Assembly: GCA_042095835.1 (NCBI GenBank)
Contig: JBELML010000021.1
Location: 1 to 64,000 of the forward strand
Source of the DNA: DATFKA01 sp042095835
Lineage (GTDB): Bacteria > Bacteroidota > Bacteroidia > Chitinophagales > Saprospiraceae
Length of the DNA: 64,000 bases
Direction of reading: 5' to 3'
The notes beneath the pieces are model-generated. The model saw only the letters and a program-made list of their open reading frames with translations, was not told the DNA's origin and did no database searches. Below are positions 1-12,000 of this stretch, piece after piece. The translations under genes and the position numbers were made by a program. The number at the start of each line of letters is the position of its first letter. Positions within the stretch are counted from its first letter, which is position 1.

Positions 1-3000
1 CCGTACCGTAGCACCAATCAAAGATGGACCAAGTACGCTCAATTTTAAAGCCACAATCATCTACTATAAAACGAGCAGTAGTCTCGTAGTTGATCGCAAA
101 ACCGCAGGCGGTTTCTTCTGTCAAATAAACTCGATCTCCATTCGCATTGAAATAGTAAGGAACAGATTCTGGCTGCTCATATTTACCAATCAAGTCAGCT
201 GGCTCTAATTCAGTATCATCACCAACAACATCGTTATTCAAGAAGATGTTACAAACCGGTAGAATAATTTCAGGTCTAACAAAGTTGATTACTTGTCGGC
301 AATTCACCGTATTACCTGCTTCATCTCTGAATAGGAAGGTACGGATGATGCGTGCATAAGTATATCCATTATCTGCACTTTCCTGGCAATCGGTAAGTAC
401 CTCAAGTATATCTGTAGCACCATCGAAGTAAACGATTCCACAATTATCTTCTGCTATAGCTATACCTGTATAGTAAGGATCGTTAGGATCTAACCATGTA
501 CTAGGATTGTTTAATACACTATCAATATCTGTACATACTAAAGGTAAACCAGTATTCAAGGAAGCATTTGTATCAGCAGGACAGAAAGCTACTGGAGCAA
601 CTTTATCCTCAAAGTTCATACGGCCCCAAATGATTGTACAGTGGTTTACGACACTTCTAGCTTTGTAAATCAATTTACGATCGCTATACATGCCGTAATC
701 AAATGGTATACGATCATCTGATGACCAAAGTGTCTCTCCTGTGTGCTCATCTTGGATGATTACTCGGTAGTAAGAACCATTAGGGTATAAATCAAATCCA
801 CACTCTGCGATGTGATTACTGATGAATACACTAGGATCGATCAGAGCTTGACAATCAAAGCCAAGAGGAATGTTAACCAAATCGAAACCAGCAATATTCT
901 CCGTAAACAACCAACAAGAGTCATTCATCACGGTTTTATCATTCTCATCTAAGTATTTATCTCTTCCCGTCACACTTGGTGGAATTGGGAAAGTAATATA
1001 TAGATCATCTAATCCACGGTCTACTACACTACCCTCAAATAGGATATTATCAGCAAGAGCTGGTGTAGGATCATCGAACTCATCAGATAAATCAAAGACT
1101 TCAATGTATTGACCAAAACGTGGGTTAGCTACCCCCGCATCGATATTTGGCTGCCAGTCTAATAATGGCGTTTTAGTTCTACCAGCTCCATCATCTTCGT
1201 ATAGGAAACCAACGGCACGGGCGTATACACCTGCTTGTGCCATCCAAGGATTCATCGCATCGTAGAAATCAGGATTGATTTCAAACTCGATCTGAATGCA
1301 GATCACCGAATCTCCTGGTAAGAAGAAGTCTGTATTCACATCACCACCGGTGAGTAGATTGTTGTTGCCATCACCATTATAACTTGCGTTAATGAAAGGT
1401 GATAAAGCGCCTACTGCACCTACCATAGATTTCTTCACTTTCACTCCCGCAGGATCGGTGACAAATGCACTATCAACAATTGTTACAATTGGTTTGCTGG
1501 TAGCAACAAAAGCTTGACCATAGGCCGCACGCAAGTCCAAAATCGGAAGGATACTATCCAATGGAACCTCTGTTGGGTTCTTAATACACAAGTGTAGTTT
1601 CACGTTGAAGTTTCCACAAACCTCAGATGTTGGGAAGTTCACTCCTGTAACATCCAGATTAGCTTCAACATTTGGCTCATCTACCCAACCAAAGTCGATA
1701 GTTTGATCGTATTGATTATCTGGGAAGAATGGGTCATTAGCATCATCCATATCCAATGCTCCATCTTCTCCGGTTGGTAGATCACCAACACATACTTCAG
1801 GATCATTTGGATTGATATCGTCGATAGTAAAGACTGCACCCGGGCCAGCATCACTATCAAGCGAGTCTGACATGAATTGGTTGTCTTTCACGGTCAATAC
1901 TCTATGCTTAGGATAGAAGTCTACAAAAGACATGCTATCTCTCTGTAAGTATTTCAGTGGTATCAGATTGTAGTTACCAGGAATCAGACCTCGGAAGGAG
2001 TATAAACCTTCATCAATAGAAGTTTTCACATACTCTGGTGTATAGGTACCAACAGCAGGTGGTGCAATTGATAAATTGTATAAGATATCTACAACATCTC
2101 CAGCCGTTTCTAAGGTATCCATTGGTACTTGATAACCTACTGCATCAAATGCACCAGTTTCATCATTTACACCTCCATAGACCAAGACAAGGTGAAGGGT
2201 ATCTACACCGTACTCATCCATATAGTCATTGTAAAGGGCAACATTGGCACTATCTTGGAAGCCATTTACATTGTGATCGTACCAAGCAAGGTTACCCACT
2301 TTCGCTAATGGAATGGCATAATCTTCAACTTCACCACGAGGGTAAGTTTGAGTAGCTACTGCCCATTCCCAATCGATTGCAGGAACAGTCGTTGAGGCTG
2401 GCTCTGTATCAAGGATCACATGCGCAGGCGTATCTTTATGGTAGCGGTAATTGTCCGCATCCAACTGTCCTTCAAAACTTAAACGGAAACGCATGAAGGC
2501 TGTACCGTTCTTGTAATCGGTAATACTCGTATCTGGTACTCTGAATCCTAGGATAGCAAAGGTATCGACGCCTCCGGCCAACTCTGGGTTGGTCGTTGGA
2601 GCAATAGCTCCTATCCCATCAAGCGTATCTCCTTGGTGCGTAAACAGAACGTACTCACCTGGATCATAACCAGCAGCAGGATTGTTAACATCTAGGTAGA
2701 AATCTCCATCTCCATTCCAATCAATAAAGGCATTGAAGAAGGCGCTAGTATCTGCATAACCACCAGCTAAAACAGTATCCTGTGAAGTATAGTCTACACG
2801 GATATAGGCGTACTCGTCAGGAATTAGTGGCGTTAATAAGCGGATTCCACTTTCATCATCAGCTCCTAATCCTTTTCTGAAGGCCGAAGAATCGGCATCA
2901 TCTCCTCCTACTTTTACACCGGCATCAACTGAAGGATGTGCATTTAATTCTGCATCTACTCCTGCACCGAGGTACAACTTAGGCTGTACCGCGTGGCGTG

Positions 3001-6000
3001 GTCCCATGTTATTATTGGCACTTGGCAACCAATCTCTTGAAGTGCGATAGTCGAAACTGTCAAGCACAGAGCCAATGTTCACCGTACCAAGGGTTGAATC
3101 TGGTAAATCCCCATAATCAAAGCCTACATAACCAAAGTCAATCGACTCATCAATCTGATTATCTGGCCATATATTGGTCCCAGAAACCATAAAGTCACCA
3201 ATATCATTTTTACCCAATGGATCCATTTCTCCAGTACATAATGCCTGTGGGTCATCAATACGGAAGAAGCCTTGGGTAATTAAATCATCAATATTGTCGT
3301 CGTTTCCATCACTATTGTAAACTACACAGTTGGATATACTGTCAAATGGGAAGGTATCTCTATTGACCGTTGGGGTCATATCTTCCGGATCATCCAAAGT
3401 CAATCTGTAGTATTTAGAACCAGGTACAGAAGGAAGCTCGAATCCAATCAAACCTGGGAAAATGAATGCACCACCTGAGTCTGTTACAGTCGTGTAAGTA
3501 CGCTCAAACGGATCGTTTCCAAAGATACTATCCAAACCAGCGTAATCAAGGGTTACAGTTACTCCAGGAATTACAGGCTCGTCTTCATCTTGAATACCGT
3601 CATAATCCCGATCCTCCCATACGATATTACCGTTAGACGTTCTAACCAGATTCATGAAGTAATCTTCTACCTCACCAAATGGTACAATACCATCAGGGAA
3701 GTTGGCATTTCCAGGTAAGATACCTGTTGGTCCCATATTTGGCGTTTTACCAATACGGAATCTACCCAAGAAGTTACCATCCTGATATACTGCATCTGCT
3801 GGCACATTGAATTTCAAGATAACTGGATTAGCAGCTAACTGATCACTTAATTCTAATTCGACTGCATTCGTATTTGGCTCAAGAATCAATGTATCATCAT
3901 TCTTGAAGGTAAAGATGATCTGCTCATTTGGATCAATACCTAGTGCTGGGTTAGTTGGGTCGATATAGAAATCACCGTCACCATTCCAGTCAAAGTAGGC
4001 TTGTAGATAAGCATCTGGTCCGTCATCATTCACTGTGGTTTGGTAGTTTACTGATATGATCGCTTCCGAACCAGGAACTAAAGGAGTAAGAAACTCGATA
4101 CCGTTTTCATCGTCGCCACAACCCGCTGGATTATAACGATCAATACTATTCCAAGTACTTGCATTTGGATTATCTCCCATTCCATCAGCAGCTGGGAAGA
4201 CTTCTTGTCCAGCATCTGGGTCTGGTTGTGCATTGGTCTCTGCATCTGAGCAGCCACCAAGGTAGACATCCGGTGTAACGATATGCTTAGGTCCTTCTAA
4301 TGGATTACCTACTTTGATGCTATCGCTTGGGAATAGTCCTGCAAGGTTCCATCCAATCGAATCGCCTGTCTCAACAGTAATATAGCTGGTATCTAAGTCA
4401 CCAAAATCAAAGGCGGTATAACCGAAGTCAATGCGCTGTTCTACTTTATTATCTGGCTCACCAGCTACTTGATTAGGATCTAGTAGTCCTGGATTTAATT
4501 GATCAAGGATGCCTTCTTCATCCGTTCCGATAGAATCTCTATCCATACGGAATACCTGCGTCTTAGATTGTCTTACATCTCCAGCCGCATATTCCCAAGG
4601 TTGTAATAACGCATTACCATCACTATCCAAATCTTCTTCGGTCACAAACAAGCGATTGTCTGCTCTGCTCGGCGTCAAATCAAAGGTATCAATCGCAATG
4701 ATTTGATAGAATCCTTCGATCAAACCGTCAAAGTTATAGAGACCATTGGAGTCGGTATAAGTCTCGAAGATATAATCATTGATGGCATCAGCTCCTAGAT
4801 CCATATTATTTGGATCGGCTAAGGTATTTTGGTTGATGCCATCCTGCAGGGCAGTTACTGAATCAACACCACCATAGCGAAGTACGACTCTAACATTTTC
4901 AATACCCAAAGGAATCTCGTCTTCGTCTTGACGACCATTGTGGTTACGATCTTCCCAAACCAGGTTGCCGATATTAAAGATCGGTACGTAGTAGTCTTCA
5001 ACCTCCCCATCTTGAGCATATTCTAATGGAGTTGGACTAGCAATAAAGGCTGTATCTGTAGTCAAACGGAAGCGGAAGTAAGCTCTACCTTCGTCAAAGG
5101 TAGCATCATTCGGAACTAAAAACTCTGCAATTTGGCCAGATACCGTCGTATTAGCTGGAATTTCAAACACCGATAAATCCTCTTGTTCTAACTCTCCATT
5201 GTTATTCCAATCTACAAACATGAATAACTGTGCTACACTATCTGAATTGTTAATCGCACTATAAGCGATACTCGCTGATTGTCCAGGAATTAATGGGGTC
5301 AAGAAGATAATACCATCTTCATCATTTACGATCTGGTTGTTATCATCACCATCGGCATCTGCGCTTGGAATTCCGTCTATTTCAGTATCAACAGTATCAC
5401 CAAGCATCACTAAAGGTACAACTGGCACGGCATGCCGTGGACCGCCAAATATTCTATAAGTCTGGAAGTCGTTCATTGCCAAGCTATCAGAAGCATCTGG
5501 CAAGTCACCGTAGTCAGCGCCATTCAATTCAATCAAGAAATCCTCTACCTCACCATCTGGTGCTTCACCGTAGGCGTCGAAGATTTGTCCGGTAGTCAAA
5601 CGTACCCGTACACCGATGGTATCGGCATCTGGTCTTGGAGGCACTGGATCAAACTCGAATACTACCGTTGTGGAGGTTGTAGCTGCCCCAATGGTATCGA
5701 AGTTGGTTTCTCCCTCATCTTTAAAGTCACCATCACCATTCCAGTCAATAAATGCCCAAAGGGTTGCCGTTCTTCCTGTATTATTAGTTACTGGTACTCT
5801 GAAGTCTGTAGGCTCACCAGCAGTTACAATTTGTGTTGTGGTTGTACCAGGTGCTACAAATTCAGCAGCTGATAAATCTTCATCATCTATTCTTTCTTCC
5901 GAGGGATTAGCTCCTGGGACAACTTGGTCATCTCCATCTGCCATAGCCGAAGGAATACCTTGGTTTTCAGCATCAGGAGCCGTACCACCAATCCAAAGAT

Positions 6001-9000
6001 TGATCATACCATTTTCGTCAGAAACAATTTTATGGCTTGGCCCTTCAAATCCACCTTGATTATCTGTGATATATCTAGGCTCTGGTAAATCACCAAAGTC
6101 ATATCCTGCTATATTCACCCATAAATCGTGTACTTCACCCTGAATATCACTATCTACATCTGGACCAATAGAAAGGGCCGCCAATGTATTCTCATTCGAT
6201 AGACGGAAACGTGCACCGACTCTTTCTGGTAGCGGTACTGGCATTGGAGGTACTGTAAAGGTTACAGGGAACACGCCACTAGAATCAGCAGGTATCAATA
6301 TTGCTCCTGATTTTTCAAGCGGATCATCCTCAAAGTCTCCATTATCATTCCAATCCACGAAACCAAATAGATAGGCATCTTGGCCCGTTTTGTTAGTTAC
6401 AAAAACTTGGAAAACAGCTGGTACATCTCTACGGATGGTATCCGGAGTAATAATGCCGTCTTCATCGTCAATTCCGTTGATATCATCACCAAAGGCATTA
6501 ATCTGTGGTTGACCATCGGCTTCAGCATCTAAAGCATTACCGATTCTCAAATCTTGGTTTACGACGTGCCTTGGCCCTTCTACACCTGTAGTATCATAAA
6601 TTGTACGGAAATCATTTTGGGCTGCTCCAGCCGCAAGGTCTGGTAAATCACCATAATCATACTGTGAAACCAAGATCAAGAAGTCTTCCACCTCACCATC
6701 CGGTGCTTGCCCATAGGCATCGAATACTTCGCCGGTAGTGAAACGTACCCGGACTCCGATCGAATCGGTAGGGGTCGTAGCTGGAATCTGTACATCAAAT
6801 AAAGAAGTACTTGTACCTGTGGCCACGGTATCCATATAGAGTTCTGTTTCCTTTTCGAACTCCCCATTATTATTCCAATCTACAAAAACCAGGAGGTATC
6901 CATTTTCTGCGGTGTTATTGGTCACCGGCACAGAAATCGTTACATTATCGCCAGAGATCAGGCGGTTACCCGTGGCTAGGTTGATAAAGTTGGCTTGTGA
7001 TAAATCTTCATCATCTACTCTACCTACTATTGGATCAACTAAGTCATCCCCATCTGCTCTTCTATTTGGTAGACCATCCATTTCAGCATCAGGTGGTGTC
7101 ATACCTATGTATAAGGCAGTTAAGGTATCGGTGGTTGTAACAATCGCACTAATCTTGTGACTTGGTCCAGGGAATCCACCTTGTGCATCCGTAATGAATT
7201 TAGGCTCTTCTAAATCTCCCCAGTCAAAACCAGCAATATTAACGAGTAAGTCCTCTACTTCACCAAGTAATACTGTACCAGCAGCCGGTCCAGTTGCCAG
7301 TCCATTTTCAGTAGGTAAATCTCCTAATCTAAAACGAACGGCTACTTGCTCTGGCAATGGATTCGGTACTGGAGGCACCGTAAATTCTACAGTATACTGA
7401 CCACTTGCTCCCGCAGGTATGAGTACCTGAGTAGCAGCTTCATTCGTTCCTCCAAAATTACCATCGTTGTCCCAATCAGCAAATCCATTTAAATAAGCGG
7501 GTGCACCAGTTTCATTTCTTACCAAAACTTGGAAAACTGCGGGTTGGTCCCTAACAATTAAGGCCGGAGGTGTAATTCCATCTTCATCATCACTACCCGC
7601 AATATCATCACCAAAGGCTTGCGCTTGTGGTTGTCCGTTCCCTTCTGCATCTATTAAAGTACCTATGGTCAAGTTCTCATCAATCGAGTGCCTTGGTCCT
7701 CCCGTTCCATCTAAAGTCCAAATGGTTTGGTAATCTCCAATGGCAGTTGTTGCAGAAGTATCAATTAAATCACCAAAGTCAAAACGGAATACTTGAGTTT
7801 GAAAATCTTCAACCTCACCGTTGGGCGCTTCGCCGTAGGCGTCGATATCGGCTGTGGTAACCCGTACCCGTACCCCTACAATATCATTCACTGCAGTAAT
7901 CGGAATCGCAATCGGCATCTCAATTAAAGAATCGATAAATGGCCCTGTCAGGGTCGTATCGTATCTTTCTTCTGCATTATTAAAGAGTCCATCACCATTC
8001 CAATCAAAATAGGCACTTAGCTTGGCATCAAAGCCATCCAGGTTGTTGGTAATAGGAATATTGAAAACGATTGAATTTCCTGCAAATAATTCATTATTAG
8101 TCAATGGATTAATGAAGTCTGCTGTGCTAAGATCTTCATCATTGACATCCGTCAAATCATCACCCATAGCCGTAGAAGAAGGCTGACCATCTGCTTCAGA
8201 ATCTGGCTCCGTTGCACCAATATACATAGCTCTTAAGCGCGTGGTCACCGCTGGGTCAGGGTCGACATCCACAGAGTCAATACGGTGAGAAGGACCGGCA
8301 AGGCCACCTAGCATCGTGGTGACATATGGTGTCGGTAAATCACCGTAATCCAAGAAGTGATAAGTCACTCTTAATTTATGTTGATCTGCATTGGCAAAAA
8401 CAATACCGTAGAATTGGTAAAGCGCCAAGTCAAAATCATTTCCACTCAGGCGTAGGCCGATTTGGAACATATCATCTTTCTCCAGGCGGTCTTGTACATC
8501 TTTGATGGCGTTGGCGCGGAGTGTTGTCCAGGCAGCATTAGCATCTTTAGATACGGTGAAGTCCGCATATTTGGTCTGACCATGATCATCAAATAGATCC
8601 TGATCTATTCCTAAGTAAGGCGCATAGTTCAAGGAATCTACATCTACTACATCAAATTGCACATCACCCGTCATACTTTCGACAGGTACCTCACAAATTG
8701 ATTTGCCGAAATTATCTGCCGCAACGGGCATATATTCGATTTGATCGATAATCGCACCCTCTGGAATAGAACTTAGGTCGAATTGTAAGAAACCTCTCAA
8801 CTCGATATTTTCAGCTCCATTGGTTAATAGTGCTTGAGCATCTCTTACTCTACCTACCGCAATACCACCGTCAGTCACCACTTGATCACCACCACTACAG
8901 CCTGCATCATTATCAGTGAACTGAAGATATCCGTAGGTGCCGGTAGCAGGCTTGCCACATACCGTATCCACCGTTTCAGCCACTAATTGGATTTCATCAT

Positions 9001-12000
9001 CAACGGGTAATAGATCATCTGGATCGAGGATGGGGCAATAAGGAATCGAGCTTAAGGAACACTCTTGACCATTATCAGCAATATAAGTTACTGTAATGGA
9101 ATAAATCCCTCTAGAGAGTCCTGTGATTTCTAAAGAATCTGCAGTTGCAGAAGTTATATTTACGGTTGTAGGTGCTCCACCATCTAGCGCATATTCTACT
9201 CGATAATCATCGCCCAATTGGAAACCTTCTAGTACGATCTCGCCATCACTTCCGCCGTTAGCAGAAGTATTGGTAGATGATCGTTTGCTAATAGGTGGTG
9301 CATTGATCACTTCGTAGGCGAAGAAAAGCGTATCGCCATTACATTGAGTATCATTATCTCTAAGGGTATAATAAATACTATCTCCAGCAGTAGGAACACT
9401 GCTCAATGTATAGGTTAAAGCGTTCGTACCATTAGCTACCAATTGCGAGGGGCTAGCGGGCATGGCCCCGGTACTATCCAAAAAGAATTGATAGACAGAA
9501 TCAGGTTCCATTGCAGGAAGCGTAACTACAATATTTTCTCCAATACAGACCGTATCTCCTGTGACTTGAGGTGTTGTAGGAGGTACTGGGTCCATCAATT
9601 CGATCATCTCTGTGTTGGATATACAATTGTTATCAGGGAATACACCTTCCAGGCTTCTTACTGCAAACATATATTCACCAGCACTTAAGCCTGATATTAA
9701 TGCCGCTCCACTAGAATCGGCGGTAACCGTCTCTGAAGAGTCCGGTGTACCGATAGCATTATTATCTCCAAAACGAGCTAGCTCATATTGAACACCAGCA
9801 ACTAAGCCATTTATCTTAACTTGACCATCTGAGCCACCACATAAACTTATAGCTTGCTCCTCGGTAAGATTAATTTCGGGTGGAATGTTAGAAATACGAA
9901 CAATATTACTTAGAGCTGAACAAGTGTCGCCAGGATTGAATTCCGTAGAAATGCGCACCTGATAGCGGCAATCCACATTGTCATAAGTAAGCGTGGTCAA
10001 ATTGATAGTATTTAGACCCTGCCCCGTAATATTGGGAGGAGTCGTACCATCTACAATTGCTTCGGTGGTAAGTGTACCAATAGAAAACCCAGATAAGGTA
10101 CCAACTTGAACAGAACGACTAGCAACTGTTCCTGTCACTAAAATAGCCCCAATAGATTGAGCTCCCAGGCCATTGGACTCGTTATATAAGGTGAAGGCCT
10201 CAGCACCATAACTTAGAACACCAATCCCATCGCTGGTCCCTGCAAAGATCATTCCCTCGTGTACATATACATCTGTAACAGCGGAGGCAATGAGGCCTTC
10301 CTCAATAGTGGTAAAACTAAAGGCATTATCTGTAGAATATGCGATACCAAAAGAGGTACCTAAAACGAGGGTATTGGTGCTAGCATCAAAAAAGATATCC
10401 TGGATATTATCATTTGCTATCCCATCTTGATCTGAAATTTGATCATTTAATCCAACCGTATTCAGGGTCGTCCTTTGATCTTGAATGGCTAAAGAAGCAT
10501 CTAAGATGTAAAGACCTTGAGCTGTACCAACATAAGTGATATCTCCCACTCTGGTAACGGCAGTTGAGGAAATGCCGAATAAGGGCGAAACTGAGCTAAA
10601 AGTTCCACTTCCATCCGTACTTGTATTCCGGAAAAGTCCTCTATCAGTAGCCAACCAAATACCATCTGTATCGACATAAATATCGTTAATGGACGTAACA
10701 CCACTAGGCGTCATTATTGAAAAAGAGGTATTGGTGTTTAAATTACTAGAAACAAATATTGCATTCTGATCATTGGCATATATTCTATTTGTTCCCGATG
10801 CACCGGACACAAAAATATCTGAGATATAATTGATATTTAAATTATCATAGGGGGTCCAAGTTTGACCAGTTGCATCATTAGATCGAGCAATACCCGCACC
10901 CGTGGCAGCATAATAAATACCTCCTGATACACTAAACTCATTAATTGCTACCCCGCCAGATTCTAAACCCGTATTGTAATTTTGAAACGGATCATCCATA
11001 CACAATTGTAACCACTCATAAATTGGGCTTGCTGTATTTGAATTGGGTGTGACGGAGAAAGAGGGGCTATCTCCTAGACAAGCTCGAGCATTATCAGGTT
11101 GGTCTGCAATATTTAGAATCTCTGGCACTGTTATAGGGCCATATACACAGCCAAAGAAGGCTTCATTGCTAGATCGCAAACGAATTTGGTAATCTGTTCC
11201 ACCTGGAAGATCATAAGGAATCAATGCCTCAATAGAACCAGAAGTCGCCGTTGTAAAAATTCTACCGATGATCGTATTCGTGATGCCAAATTGAGTAGTG
11301 TTATCATTAAAGTTTCCACTTGCATCACTCAATTCTGCATAAATAATATTACCTGCATTATAGGTATCATTGGAAGAATAGTCGATTGTAAAGGCTTCAC
11401 CTTGACATATTGTAGAATCGGTAGAAAGTATGGTACTAATATTTGTGATAGTCAAAGAACTAATGACTTGGTTGCCATCGTCGTTTCCACCATTAACATC
11501 AGTAGAAAAGTCAGCCGTCACTGTTTCCACCTCAAACCTATAATCAGGCTCTGAAGGTATCGTTGTAGGAATGACCACCTCTACTACACCATCTAAGGTA
11601 GTTGAACCAGTAAGCATAATTGTACCAGTGCCATTAATTGGCGTTAATTCCTGATCAACGCCTCCAGTAGTTGAAGTTAGCCGCACCTGAATATTTCCCG
11701 AGTAAATAGCACTCGATCCTGTACCACTTTGTAGTGTAAATCCCTGATCACCTCTCAAACAGGTGGCACTAAAATTCACAGATACAGTATCCCCTACACA
11801 AAATGGATCATCCTGCACCATGTTTCCTGTTGTCAAGGTCGGTGGTATAATTTGGATCCCTGTTTGAACAGATACATTAAAATTATGATTAGTTCCACCA
11901 GTACCTGTAAAAACTAAACGTATGGCATAAGCTGTTCCAGCTACAGCAGCAGAGGGAATAGTCCCATTGATAGTGTACCCCGTATTTGTACTATCTGCAA

